Shown: in pieces, positions 42,501 through 57,500 of the stretch
How the letters are laid out: each line of letters begins with the position of its first letter
How positions within the stretch are numbered: the first letter of the stretch is position 1
NCBI RefSeq assembly: GCF_026230105.1
Contig: NC_079477.1
Coordinates: 9,987,001 to 10,051,000, forward strand
Direction: 5' to 3'
Source: Diorhabda sublineata
Taxonomy: Eukaryota > Arthropoda > Insecta > Coleoptera > Chrysomelidae
Length of the DNA stretch: 64,000 nucleotides
Made by a program: the position numbers and the translations under genes
Notes under the pieces: generated by a model
Told to the model about the DNA's origin: nothing
Seen by the model: only the letters and a program-made list of their open reading frames with translations
Databases searched by the model: none

Positions 42501-45500
42501 CTATTTTGGATCATAAAAAATAGAAAAATTGTAATTTCCTAATTCTTATCCATTTTTCTATATTCATCCCCGATATATTTATTGTTCTACTTAGGATAAG
42601 ATTGTAAATTGATTTTGTAAATAAAAAAATAATACACTAAACTACTCACTGATACTTAACACACTTATTCCAAAACTCCAAAGTGTTCACTATGACATTA
42701 AATTATTTACTGACTACTACAGCTGTTAGAAATTCGTTTATATACACTATCTCAATTTCCAAAATCTTCGAATTCCTGCAAATCCCTAATTTGCCGTAAA
42801 AAGGAAAAAGTCCTCCTTGAAAATTGTACACAAACTATCGTACAGATACTTTCTGTAGTTATTTATGTGTTTATTGAATTAAATGAATATTAAAATATTT
42901 CAACTTAATGTAATTAATTATACAATGTATATTTTATGCCAATAAACAGTATATATGATGTGAGCAAGCTGTAAAACCAATACAAAGAAATCGCCTTATA
43001 AAAAACATAATGTAAATGGACCTTCTAGAAAATGTAGCCGGTGCATCCGCCAAACTTTAGATTATAATATCATAGTAGAACAGTACAGCTTCGCGGTCTC
43101 TATCAGTGGACGAGTTCGTAACAATACATATAGAAACGAACAATTGAAAAAATAACAGTTGAACAATTGAATATCATAATTCACACAATTGATGAAAATT
43201 ATGAAAAAATTTAACAAACTGGAAAGAGACAGCTGTGTTCTTCGATGAAAGAAACCCTAGATAACAAACTGAAACCGAACGTTAAAAATACACTAAATGA
43301 GGAAAACGTAGAAACGTAGAAAATTTGACTACTGATTTCTGGCTGTTCACACATCTCAAGCCATTCATACGTAAAAAATGATTTCCATAGAATGAAGAGG
43401 TGGTAGCAGCCGTGTCAGAATGTTTGGATAGTTTTCCAGACACTTACTTCTAGGATGAAATTCATAAATTAGGACGTGAATTGGTTTCAAACCATATAAT
43501 TTTGTTTCTCATATTGGGAGACCAAACTTGTTCAATAACCAAGTAGGTAACACAATTGTTGGCTTCTAAAACAATTATTTTATAACGATAAGCTAAAGGA
43601 AAATGTCTGTCACAAGAATAGTTTTCTCAAATTATTCATTTTGAATGAAATTACTCACAGTAGAAGAAATTTTATAATTTCAATTAAATTCGATTCTCAT
43701 TTTTAGCAATTAATAAGTTTGAAGTTTATACCTTGCATGAATCTTGCTAGTTTACATTTAATTAAATCACGTGTGCTTGGATGCAAGAGGATGTACAAAC
43801 AGTTATAAAGTCATTATGTCGTTATGCCGCCAGTTTTGAAAAGTTTGACGCTTTAGGTGAAATTTCAACCCGGGAAAAAAGTCAAACTATGCATGGACTC
43901 TCAACTAACGATAAAGCGATTTTCATTGTTATTTGTTATCAAATTCTGCAACGTTGACGCGAAACGAATACCGAGTAAATCGTTAACATGACTAAACTTC
44001 AACAATGTTTATTAATTCAACAAGATTTATGGTACGTCTCTATATTCACAAATTTGGCAATAAAGGATGCATCAAAGCCAGAAATATTTTGAAAGTGGTC
44101 TACGAGGAAAAAACTTTCCAAACCTGTGGTCTTGTTTACCTATAAAATTTGCATGAAATTTGTATAGAAACAGTAAGAAGAACCAACAGAGATGAAAAAA
44201 CTGCTATCAAGTAACATCAAAAAATTTGGCGTGCCAACTGAAAAGTAATGTCGTTATAATATTGGTCTGTGGTAAATGGAGAGCACATCACAGAAAGAGA
44301 TCACTAACATTCGATTATAGACGTGGCAGAAGAGAAGAAGTTGAAATTAATGGGGTTCCAGAGACATATTTAGAAACGAAATAGTCGGATATTTACTGTT
44401 TTGGGGTCAAAATAATTAGAAATAATTCGAAATTAAATTCGATATCAATTCGGTGTGGGAGATATTTTTTGAGTAGTTTTTTGAAGCAAAAAATGGAAAA
44501 CTGGCGGGTTTAATATGTAAAAAATTTGTGGATTCCTTAATAAGTTTTAGTATTGTCTTGATACATCGATTATATTCATTAACACGTCTATATTAGCTTC
44601 ACCTGTATATATTTTTGTGAGCTTGTTTGTTTGGAAATCCCTTTGTGGCTTATTACTGTTAGTATATCCCACTACTTTAATTGCGTTCATTTATTGAGCG
44701 GGCAACGGCGTCAACCTCCGGATTCGCCGGTCATAGGTTCAAATCCGGTTCACGAGAGAAAAAAATGGGGCGTTTTTTCCATATTTCTCGTACATAGAGT
44801 GCCCGACGCTTTTGTCGCAATAATACTAGTATTTTTCGTTCATTATTGTTTTTAATTTATATTAAAAAATATGTATTCTTAACTTTTTAGTTTAGAGTGC
44901 TTTTAAATCGTGTTTTTCAGTTTTGTTTAACTATACTTATAATTTTACATGTTCTCGTAGCCAATATTTATTGTGTATTTATTGTGTGATTTTGTTCATT
45001 ATTGACTAATATCCTCTAAGTATTATCGTGGTCATTTGCTTATAATGATGTCAAAGAAGTTTTGATAATCACTCTGAAATTATCAGCTATACACTTTTTC
45101 GATTGAAAAAAGAAATTTCGAAGACAAAAACTCTGGTAGAATTTTTTCATAGAAGTGGTTTTATTTGAAATGTGAAACTTATACTGAGAATAAAGTTCGG
45201 TGTGTGAAAAGAGGGGTTGTCAATCTTAGAAACATATAAGAATGGAACATGATTGGAAGGCAGTACATAATCATAAAACACCATAGTATTATTGATATAT
45301 GCAATAGTACTTGAGTACGACATGTACGCATCAAGAAATGAGATTACAAACCAATTAGAAGTATGTGCTCAGAAATTATTGCAAGCACCCAAAAATTTAG
45401 AAAGATTGTGCCAAATGTAGAAACTGATAAGTCTGATTTTAGAAAAGAAGCTATCAAGGCTGCGTATATCCACATCACAGAATGTTGGGGAAATTTTCGA

Positions 45501-48500
45501 GAGGACTTTTGCTGTGCCGTAACCGACCGGAAAAAAAACGCTGCTTTATGCTAATGGCCAGTGCATAAAATACTGTAGCGTCTGATATGTCGAAATCCTA
45601 TATCGATATTCCAAAAATGAAAGAGATGAATTTTTTACACTTCACTGTTAATCACAGCGAGAGTTTCGTAAATCCTAGAACTGGAGCAATGATTTTTTTT
45701 ATAATGTTACAAATGTTATTTTAGATATATTTGAAACACAAGAGCCTTTATTTTATAGATAAAAATATTTTATAAATAAAGTACATTTCATAAGATATTG
45801 AAGGACAATTCTTGATATGATTTATTCAAATTTTTGTTTTACAAATAGTGACAAGTAAAACAAAACTTCAAATGTAAAAAATTATGACAGAATATAATTT
45901 TTTTTTTTTCAAAAAAAATTGTAAGTTTGGAAAGACATTTTTTTCGGTTTCTCCATCAAATTATCTATTGGAATGTAGAAGAAACACATTTTCGGGCTAT
46001 TATAAATATTATTATTTTCGACAGGGGACTAGAACAAAAAAGACCTAAATAATTACTATAAATCTTATAGCTTAAGCTCCCTAAAATGACACTATTTGTC
46101 CTATGGAAATTTTAAAGCAGCACTATATTTATCATTTTTACCGTGATTATTCTTATCTCCACATATATAATGATGCTGAAAAAATATGATTAGGAAAATC
46201 CTAATTACGTGATTTTGAAAGGTAAAAATGAACATTTGAAAATTTGAATTAATTAATATAATTAATTCATGGAATGATTTAATTCAGCGTCACTGCTAAT
46301 AGCAGCTCAGTGATTTGCAAACCATGAAAGATCCTTAGAATGCGAAATGTTTATAAACAGATATGGCTTGGACTTTCTTCATACTGAACTTAGACCTCTG
46401 ACCTTCAACTTTGAAGTATCGAAAAAATTCACTTCAATGGTGTGGAGTCGTCTATTGGACTATGATTTGATATACTTGTGCTTATTTCTCAATATCATTT
46501 TCACTCTCTATCAGAGGCAATAGCATCGATACCTTCAACAAATATTGGAACCTCATCTAATTCCTCACTGCCAAAATAAGAGTTTCCATCAATATCATGC
46601 TTGTCCACATTCAGCCAGACAAATCTAAGACTACTTCAAAGAGACTTGTAGTTGGCTTCTAAGTTCCCCGAATCAGTCCTCCTCAAAGTATTATACTTTT
46701 CGACATAATAAAGTTTGTATAGAATAAGATGCTGCAGAAGAATGTTAATCCCTTGATTATTTGTTAATGTTAATAATTCACCTATTATGAGCTTCCTGAT
46801 ATACAAGTAAAAAATTTCATTCTCACTAGCTGTTCAGTTTTCCCAGCATAATGACGGATAAGCTGATTTACTGGTACCGTCCGCTACCACTATCATCGAC
46901 GTGTCTAAATTTACTCAAATCAGTGTGTCAGCTGAGACTAACCCATTTTGATGGGGTCTATTAAACTCATCTGTACACGCTTATATTACCTCACAAACTC
47001 GATTGCGGACGATATAAATAGATGTAACAGATGGAAACGATTACTATACGATGTGTCACATTCAACTAAAATAATTCATCTCTTGAAATCTCATTACATT
47101 GAATAATTGGGTAGCTAAACTAACAAATAATTTTAGAGATACATTTCTGATACTTAAAACTGTCTAAATATTCAATATATATCTTAGAATCTATAGTATT
47201 AAGCAACTATCATTTTATCTAATCTTTGTTTAGAACTATGCATAAGGTAAAATACGGGAAATGGACAGTTTTGTACTGCGTACTACTGAGAGTGTCGTGA
47301 TGGTAGATAGTCGTGGTGCAAATAGTTCTAGTCTGCATAAGACGCCATATTTCATTTACTCAGTCCATTGTTTATCTATGACAGCTACGCAGCGCTTATT
47401 TCTTGCGCAGCTTAATGTTGATCGACATGGAGCTATGACTAATGAGTAAAAACTTCAGATCCACTAGAAACATCCTGCATAAGAAGCACCTTGTGCCGAT
47501 TCTCAGTGTAACAACACCAGAAAGTATTGAAAGTATAAGAGAAGCGGTAGCTAGAAACCCAGGACGGTAAGCTAGACGAAGCTAAGACGAAACCAGAACT
47601 AAGAAGTCGATAAATCCCCGTGAAACATATTTGGTTCTAGTAGAAAAGAACAACATGACATGTGGCTAACACACGTTTCAGCAATGATTCTTGGTATCAT
47701 AGGTCTCTCGAATTATGAGTGTGAGCTTCTTTTTAGAAGATACCTTAATAGCTATGTCTATGACTAAAAACCACAAAATTGGAAAGATTCGAAGAATTAA
47801 ATCATTCAAGAAATTATTATCTGTGCTGTTAGTGAGTGTTATGAAAGGTTTTTAAAAAGAGTTTTGAGTTAAGCATTCGAAATGATGGACATTACCTTGA
47901 CGACATTATTTTTCACAAATAACTGAAATGGTAAACACTTTGATTCTGTTTCATCTATATTTTGTTTGAACTCCTAAGCTTGTTTGGACGTGCACTCAAT
48001 AGCCTTCAAGGCCTCTTGGCTATCGTAGAAAATGTGAAAGTGCTTTATAGAGAGGTTTCTATTTACACACTTCTCAGCATACGTTTATTGCATACTTGCA
48101 TTTTAATCCAAAAAGGCCAAATCCGCTTTTGCGCTAGCTTCGAAGCATCTATATACCAGAAAAAATATTGCAGCCTTGCGAAAGATGATTGGCGATCGTT
48201 GATTACCAGTTTGTATGAGATGTCTGTGTCCATCAAACTACTAATTTAGTTCATTGGTTTGTCACTGCCTTCTAGCTTTATTGATTAGAGAATCCTCAGG
48301 TGACCTGTCCAATTCTCTGGCATTTTACCGGTGAGAGTTCTGTCAAAATTTTAATAAAAGAAACAAAACGTCGATGTCAAAATCAGGTTTGTAGATTCAT
48401 AGGGTGTTTCCAGCTTTTCCACCTTTTTTATTTATTTTTAACGTTGTTGTCTTTAAAAAGCTAGTGGCGTCCAATTCAATATTTTATTCAATTTTATTTA

Positions 48501-51500
48501 AGGCCGGGAATACTTTTCCTGAGGAAGAATCTCCTGCCGGGGAAGAAGTTTATAAATTGGCTGCTATTGTTTATTTATTCCTCATACTTAAAAATGCATA
48601 ATCTGTTTTTGACAAAGAAGTTGAATCAATTTCTCATCAATGGATGGATGGAGATAATCTGTATTGCCCACAATCTAAATTTGAGGTCTGACTTCCATGT
48701 AGTTTCATTCACTTGAAGTGCTAACTATTGTTTGAAACATAAATAAATAAACAAATAAAAATTTAATAAAAATGTACAACGAGTAGTGTTTGGTGGTTAT
48801 TTTCTCTTTCTTTTAGTTTACTACAAATGATTATAATTTTTTGGAACTCTAGCCCTTGTTTTTAACTGTAGTCGAAAATTTGAGATGGTTTTTAAAAAAA
48901 TAAATATGAATAAAATGGAAACGATGGAGTGCTAAATTTTTTAAAATTGTAGTCGTGGAAATGTTTTTTGGGTTGAATAATTTATATATAAATTGATAGT
49001 AACTAACATCAACTATAACCACAAAATCACACATTTTTCTACAATTAGAATACAAACTATGATTCCATAAGTTTCCACACTGTATAATAATGTCTTGTTA
49101 AATTTTAAAGAACCATAATTAAGAAATCTTCTCCTACACGTGTAAATAAATATTGTTGTTAGATTTTATGGGTGCAAATGATTATTATAACATTTTGCAG
49201 CTATGTTGCATCGTAATTGAACACGTGGTGCTTTGCTGAAGTCTCAATTCGAATTACATGTTTAAACGTGTTGGTTACGTTAGATATCTTCACGTTAAAC
49301 TTGTGAATACAATGTGGAAATTGTGTGTGTTAAATTACTTAGAATGTCTGTGCACACCACCGTGAATATTATTCCGCCAGGCAGAATGTACTAACAATGT
49401 AACATTAATTGATTCATGAGGTAGGATAGGTCGATTGCACTTCACAGATTAACAGGAAGAAGTTACGGGAAAGTCGAAATTCAATATATCAACTGAAAAG
49501 TAGAAGAAACTTGAGACAAAAATGAATCTACAAAACGAATAAAGAGATTTTATAAAATACAACTACCCTCTTACTTTCATTAAATTTAAACTTCCTCTTT
49601 CATTCAGTTTTTTTTCTATGCTTAATTTTTTCAGTTCACGTCAAGAATTTTTCGATTTTATTAAAATTACAATTCTTCAGAAGATTCTTGGTATGGTTTT
49701 GTTACCAGAATCCTATGCATCATCATCAACTTCAAATTTCCTCGATGGTATTTCATATATTTTGAAGTAAAATACTGCATTTATTTACAGGTAGTTACTG
49801 GAGATCGTGTCGGAGCAAGTGAAATTCTTCTAGAATTAATGGTGAGAATCGCATCTCATCCAGATCAATGGGACAGAGTCCACAAAATTTTACGTGAGTA
49901 AATTACATTGATGACATTTGTACACTTCAATTCGGAATAATTCTAAAAGCACTAAAGATATCTGTCAGAAACAAATAACAAACCATCTAATATTTCAAAT
50001 TCAAACTAGAAACGTTATGTTATACCTAACTCCATTCTTGATTTTTTTCTGAAAAAAAGCGAGCAGTATTTATTGACCTATCAAAAACACAAACTGATAC
50101 AATATTTCAAATATTTTACTAGTGTCATTATTAAAAAGTTACTTTTAATAAATTCAAAATCAATATAACTCCTAAATAATAAAAAATTGCTTAAATAAAA
50201 TTAATTGCCCAGTATAATTCTTAAAGCGGTGAACTAATATTTAATATACATGAATATTTTTTAAGACATTTGCAAAGCAACTTTTATTAAAAGTTGTCTT
50301 TGTCACACGAACTTTGTGATGATTTTTATTTGTTTTGATGTACCCTCATACAAAAAAAAACTATTATTTTGTTCCAGTCACATCCAGTTTTGTTGTGACA
50401 GCTACATTCTCTTTCCTGACGTCATTTACATGTGTTTATTTAGGCGACTGTATAACGATTGCATTTAACTAAGTTACGTCTGTTACATTGTAAAAGGCAA
50501 ATACTTTTCTAGGAAACTATAACCAAAATAGAACTGCTGAATATATCCACCAAAGTACGAACAATCTACGAATACTAACAGAAGTTCTATCAGGGCACTA
50601 TCACCTCAACAAACACCTCAAAATAATAGACTCAGCAGATAATGCGGCGTGCAGATTTTGTTGCCCAGAGCACGAAACCTCTATTCACATTCTCTCAGAG
50701 TGTGAAACACTAAGGAAATCCAGAGCACTACACCTGGGAGCGCTTGAAAGAAAAGACGAAGATCTCTGGCATTCTAGACTTTTTAAAAGAAGTGGGATTA
50801 GTAGATCAGCTGTTAACACTGGGTTCTCCAGCATCGCAGCAAGAAATGGAGACACAATAGATCCTTTGGGCTGCAGTGTATAAGAGATCGACTCATTAAA
50901 AATTTGCTTAAAAGCATACAACGGAAACAAATGTCCTTAGTGCCCGTTACGCATAGTTCTGATATGAAAGATACTTGCGAAAACATAAAGTTCCTTCTCG
51001 AAAAAATTAAATACAGTTGACATGTTTGGGAAATTTGTGGAGATTTTAAAGTTATTGCTTCGGCTACAGCTTGGTTACACAAAATATGATGCTTCATTTG
51101 CGAATAGTACAGCAAATACAGGAAAAGACACTACAAAAGCAAAGTATGGCCCAAGTGTGGATCGCTTACTTAAGGGCAGAAGAATGTTAAAAATGATCAA
51201 ATGTTAAAAATTATCCTTTAATTAGCCCTAATCACATACTTTTACCACTATTGCATATAAATCTCACCCTAATGAAAAATTTTATAACCCAAAATCAGCG
51301 AGGCAAAAATTAAAGAGGGAAATTTATTGGTCGACAAATACAGAAGCTAATGAAGGATACCAGTTTGGAAGGAAAGTTGAATGATCTGAAAAATGTCGCC
51401 TGGAACAGTTTTGTGAAAGTTGTCCAAAATTTCCTACGAAAATTACCTACAAAGCTTTGGAACGTGATATGTCTTTGAAAATACATATCCTGCACTCTCA

Positions 51501-54500
51501 TCTGAATTTCTTCCTCGAGAATTTCGGTGCTGTGAGTATCGAACAAGACGAAAGATTACATCAGGACATTTCCTTAACAGAAAAGCACTATCAAGGAAAA
51601 AAACTACTGTTGGAGACTACCATAAGCCAAACATTCACGAAAATCATAGATATTTATTTATGTTAGTGATTCTTGAACTTTTTACGAAAATATATGTCTT
51701 GAATTCGTACAAAAACCTGATGTGTCAATTTTTTCAATTGATATATTATTGTTTGGTGGCCATAGTTTTTGTTGACCAGTGTTATTTTCCAGCTCACTAC
51801 TTTCTTGTTGGAGAGTGAATTTCATAATAATAGATCGAGTACTTTTTTTACATCTTTTGAAGTTTTGACCAACTCGAGAGGCTAGTCTAGAGCAATGGTT
51901 CTCAATATTTTACTTCTACTTTGTTCCCTACAATATGACCCAAATACGATAGAATTAAAATTTCTTTCCTCAACAGGTACATGGGTTGTTTCCAAATGTT
52001 CGAAGAGAATACAACAACCATTTACAGTTCATATATATAACAGAAATGGATATGAATATATCAATCAATCACTCCAAAAGTATGAAAACTCATAATCAAA
52101 ATTGAGTTTGTTTCTTTTCTATATTTATCAAGAAAATATTCAAACTTACTTTGTACATTTTTTACTGTTTGCTTAAATTTTAAATGGTAAATTCAAATCT
52201 TTAGGCTCAAATTTTATGCATATAAAATATAATAAATAAACGTTACTTTATACATCCACTCGTGTATACAAATATGAATTTAACTGAATTGAAAGTGTGT
52301 TGAAAATTTTGTTTCATAGAGATTAGTGGAAGAAATTTCAGTACCTTTTACTAAGTGCTGGACTTCCATCAATCAATTCAACCCAAAACTCTACAACCTT
52401 TACAGCTACATTGAAGCCTTCATTTTGAGAAATAAAGTCTCAAAACAAATTGAACTTTCCAAACGATACTAATCCCGTTTCAAACCATGAAGACCATTTT
52501 TCTTGAATATCTCAATTTTTTGGTTCAAAAGTCATATGGAGTTATATTGCTACCTGGAAGCCAAGAGGCATAAATATCAACCAGCCTAGCCATTACGAGG
52601 TGCTCCGACAAAACCATATTTTCATCGAGGAATACTTCTCTGTTCATCAAATGTGGTATGACCCAGCCTCTTAACAGTCACCGAGCTTTAGAATGCAGAA
52701 TGAATAGACCCTTATATCCTTATGATCAAATGTGCGTGCGAAATAAGGTGGTGCGTTACATTATTTCAAAAATTTGATCTTTCCATGAACTGTTTACCAC
52801 CATTCTATTAGCAATGAAAACTCTATTGCCTTCTATTTCTTCTGTTAGTGCCTATCTGGTCCGTATGTTGACGACTATGATGACTATTCCAACTGTGTTG
52901 GCTACTGCCGGAATAATTTGGTGATTGTCAAGGCAAACTATTGCTCGAAGCTTTGGATCCAAGTATTTTTTCTCCATCCCGGTCCTCCGGCGTATTTTGC
53001 CTTTAAAATTCAGCTATATCAATTTTCATTCTTTGTTATGTGACCCAAATACTCCTGCTATTTTGCTGTTATTATTGATCTCACATGAGTCTTTTCAGTA
53101 CTACTGTAGATCCATGATATTCATAATATCCTTCCATAAAACCACATCTGAAAAGGTGCCAGTTTCCAGTCAAAGAAAGTAGTTCTTCCATTGTAAAAGT
53201 ATTTAATCAATCTACTAATTAATTTTACATTCCCAATACAAAAGAACCGATAATATTACCACTTTCCCCATCACCAATTCTTGTTCCGAAATATCCGAAA
53301 ATAATTGATATATTCTTCTTGGGAATGGTTCTTATTATATTTTTAAAACATCGTTATAGAATTCCATTATTACTTTCTCTGACTTGTCTGCAGTAGAGTA
53401 TTATTCTCTCTGGAACTTCGCCATGTTTTGTTATCAATGACTACTAAGCCATTTACATTTCTCCGTTGTTTTTCTATGGCATCTCACCCATTTTATCTGT
53501 AGAGTTTCTTGTCATTTCTTTAATTCCATCATGGGTTTTGCTTTCTACTATTTTTATTTATTCTAAAAATCGCAAATATACCAAACTGACAAAATTATAT
53601 ACAGTAACAAGATTCTAACACTGCTTAAATATAATCCGCGCTTCTCGACAATTTTTCTAATGATAATTTTCTCGTACATAAAATATATAATGTTATTCAC
53701 ACTGTAGGTAATTCATTGCCCATTTTTTCTTGCAGAGAATATTTTGTAAACAACGAAAACGTTTAATAACAGTAAACTAAAACTTCGATACGACATTGGT
53801 TTTTTCCCATACTAGACAAATACAAAATGTAAATAGAGGTAATATAACTTGAGAGGTTTCATCCGAAATATCCATGGAATGAGGTTAGCCATCTATAACC
53901 AAACATCTGCCCTTGCATAAAATGAACACGGGAACGGACATATAGGAATGCTAATGCATCATATTTGAACGGGAATATGTATTCAAATACGCAGTTTGAA
54001 GTGTTTTATTTCTCAGTCCATATATAGAATGTCAGTTCAGATGTGTTTCCAATATACTATTTCAATTGAATATTGTTTATCGAGAAATAACATTTGGAAA
54101 GCTTTTCAGTTTTTCTTTACAAATACGTGAGATGAAATCCTAAATTTCAATCTGAATATCCCAGCTGGAAGTAATATTGTTAACACTGCAAAATTTTCCA
54201 ATTATAGAGTCAGGGTTTGTTAATTTGTATTATCCTAAGTCACCTCTGCTACGGGGCGTGAAATTAAGTCAGAATCTCTGCTCTATCACCATAAATCCCT
54301 GGGATACCTTTATCATAAAAAGAATTCAAATCTCTCACAATCAACTGGCTCGGATAATTTAATGAGTTTCTAGCTAATGAAATTATCAGAAGTTTAATTA
54401 GAATATAACCATCCAAGGCCGGTCTTGTCAGTGTAAGATAAATTGTTAAAGGTTATTCAATTTATTAATAACTATAAATCATTCATGTTATATAATTATA

Positions 54501-57500
54501 AAGAAATTTGTGAATCGTAAGAGTTTAGAGTCAAAATTCGTACAGTATGAGACCACTCGACGCAATGTTTTGTTTCTCTTCAAGCGAAGATGATATAATT
54601 AGTCCCATTTTAAACCAATAATTGATCTTAAAAGTCAAACTCGTGACGTGATCGATTTTAAATATGGACGAAAGGAACTCCACACGATTTAATAATCCAA
54701 TTGAAGAGTAATTCGATGAACGAACGCACGTCCATTATGTCATATTATGTATACCATACATGCGGGGAGTTTAAGATATTTCAAAATCATCTTCTCATTT
54801 TTCCTTTTGTTTTTTCTAGGGCATTAGAAATGTATTTATTATCCATTTATTCACTTCTTTCATCTTTTCCTTTCCTGGCCTAGTATATTCATTTGATTTA
54901 TTTTCTGTTGTATTTGTTTTCCTATATATGTTATTTGGTCGTTTTGCTTGGTCTGTCTCTTCTTCTTCTTCCTATAGTTTTTACGTTTTATATTCATTTT
55001 GTTAGTCTATATTGTTCCATCCTTGTTAAATATCCAAACCAGTATAAGATTCTCTTATTTATTTGTTCTTTGTTTGTTTTTTGTTCTATCTATCCTAAAT
55101 TTGTGTAAGTACTTCATCTCCATTGCTTTCTCTCTACTATTTTAATTTTATTGTTAGTACCCATGATTAACATCCATACGTCAGTGTTGGAATTGTTATT
55201 GTTTTGTAAACGCTCAGTTTTTCTTTCTTTGTTACCTCCTTCTTATTGAACACTGTTTTATTCAATTTATAGTATATATTTGTTGATTTTTTATTCTGAT
55301 CGCAGCCCTCGCTTCTATTTTTCCGTCATCTGTTATTACTATTTCTTCTTTTGTTACCAAACTGACTTTGTTTCTATTTTTCTCGTTTATTATCACATAT
55401 TTGCATTTTTCTATGAAAATTTCCATTTGCAGTTTTTCTATCTTTTCTATCCAAATTTTTTTAGTGCTTTAATCTTTATATGATTTTTGTCATAAATACG
55501 ATGTCGTCTGTATATAGTAAGCCTTTTAAGTTTATTGGAATCATGCTGATATATGCTATATTCGTTTATAGGTGTCTTGTCTTCAAAGGACAAAATGAGA
55601 CAAATAAAATGGTTATTCACAAGAGAAGCTAGATAGAGTTATTAACAAAACGATTTTGATTGATTTGGTAAAGGCAAGTGGAAAGAAACGACAGATGATT
55701 TTAAAAAATATTAAAGTATCTGTCACTGATAAAAAAGTAAAAGAATGACAATGAAGAAGTTGAAGAGACAATATAACGGATACAATAACATGGAGTCGTG
55801 GAGAGTTTTTTAAAAAATTGGAATCTTTCCATAAATCTTCTAATACAAAGTAAAATGAGATATTTCTAAATATATATACCTCTTTCGATAATATTTCATG
55901 TAAATAATCACCATTCCATTTTTCAGTGCTTCCTGCTTTCTTACCAAATTACCTTAGTCTTAGGTATTGTTCACTGTAATATATGTAATTGGTGCCTCTA
56001 TGTATTCAAGTGGAAGTATAATACCCATTCCGTCGTCATTATTCCTCTTAATGCTCTTAATCAATCTATTTTCGTCCACTTTACTTCTCAACTGATTAAC
56101 TGCAACCTTATAAACAGTAAATTCCAAAATGTGTTGAAATATTTCCGCCCATATGTAGAAAAAATGTGTTAACTAAGACTCTCCTGTTCATATATATGAT
56201 AGTAAAAATAATTTCTTCTCATTTTGTGCAATAAATCCGTGTTTGTGGGAAAAACAATAAAATAAAACATCCGCTTTCACTTTTTCCGGACACTCTCTAC
56301 GGAGATGGATGGCGTGAGACAAGATAACTCACACATGAGCCTTCGGTATATCTTATCATTGAACTGCTACACTTGAACAATACGTAATACGTACGTAATA
56401 CGATTTGTCTTTAATTGGACATAGTCATCTAAATAAGATCCCATCTCTATACTATTGGCATCACGGACGATTCGGAATATCGCTAGTGTTTTAAAAAGTA
56501 GACAAATCATCGGTGAGTGCTCTGGACTCACACCGTGAAATTAAAGATTAACAAATTATCGAGTGAAGTTGAAAACTTAGAGCTTAGATGCCTGATTAGC
56601 ATTACCAAAGACAGTCTGGTAGTTTTTACTGAAGCACAAAATTTTCATCTGTTTGCAGAACTTTTGATGACCGCTCACTTTTACAATTTTGAACGCAATA
56701 TCATATATATTATAATAGTTCACTTTCTGAGATTCAAGTGTTCTTTTACTCTGTATAATATTCAATGTTTGATTGCAACGACTCAATTTCATTCAAACTA
56801 TACCGGAAATCAGTACATACATTTATTTCTTTCGAATGTCCATTTTTAATAACTATTAGTAATTTTCTTAACTTCATATTTCATTTCAGAAACGTTGGAT
56901 CAGGACTTGAAAGCATCAAGAAGTGTTGTCACTCAATTACAAACTCTACCACATCACAACAAAACCATCCAAAACTCTACTGGAGATAATCAAATAAACT
57001 CAAATAAGAATATCTCTATGTATATAAATAATACAGTCAAGACAGAAAAGAAAATGGAAGACGTTAGATGGCCAAATGATGAGAAACACAGTATTTTGAG
57101 AATTGTAAATAACAATAATTATTCAGAGATGCATGAAACTAAGGCTTTAGCTAATAACGAGAAGTCAAAGGAGAAATCTAATAAACCTACATATCCAAAG
57201 AACTTCACATATCATAGAGTCACAGGTAGCATAACTTTTTCGTTATTCAAATACATTTCCATTCAAATCTTGCTATTACTTGAAGTTTTCAGTTTTAAAA
57301 GAAACATAAGCGTTTAGTTATAAGTAGTACTAGCGTTTGCTGGAAGAACAATCTCTTTTTATTATATATATATTTTTCTTATTAAATTGCATTACAACCG
57401 ATTGAGATCTGATAATGGATTTGAAGAAGAAAATACAAATTTTCATTTTTCGGCGGCTTAAGCAAATTACAAAATCTCAACATAACTATTTGTTGAAAAT

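Larger units (their letters stand above)
3058..49790 (+). other. 46.7-kb intron of the host gene
   Basis: The intron is bounded by the donor GTAAGT at 3058 and the acceptor TTATTTACAG at 49790. It contains the nested antisense SVWC gene and most of the mobile elements in the window. The assignment rests on exon phases (0/0) and the reading frame continuing through exons B, C and D; a missed internal exon is possible. Confidence 0.65.
49894..56889 (+). other. 7.0-kb intron between host exons B and C
   Basis: It is bounded by GTGAGT and TTTCAG. It contains four or more retroelement fragments and one FHQDI fragment, listed separately. The segments 51660-52850, 53200-54740 and 55570-56880 hold nothing I can name. 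Confidence 0.75.

Noticed and set aside
44685..44757. tRNA gene
   Set aside because: The B box is perfect but no acceptor stem, no proper anticodon loop (no T at position 33) and a weak A box; better read as a SINE head.
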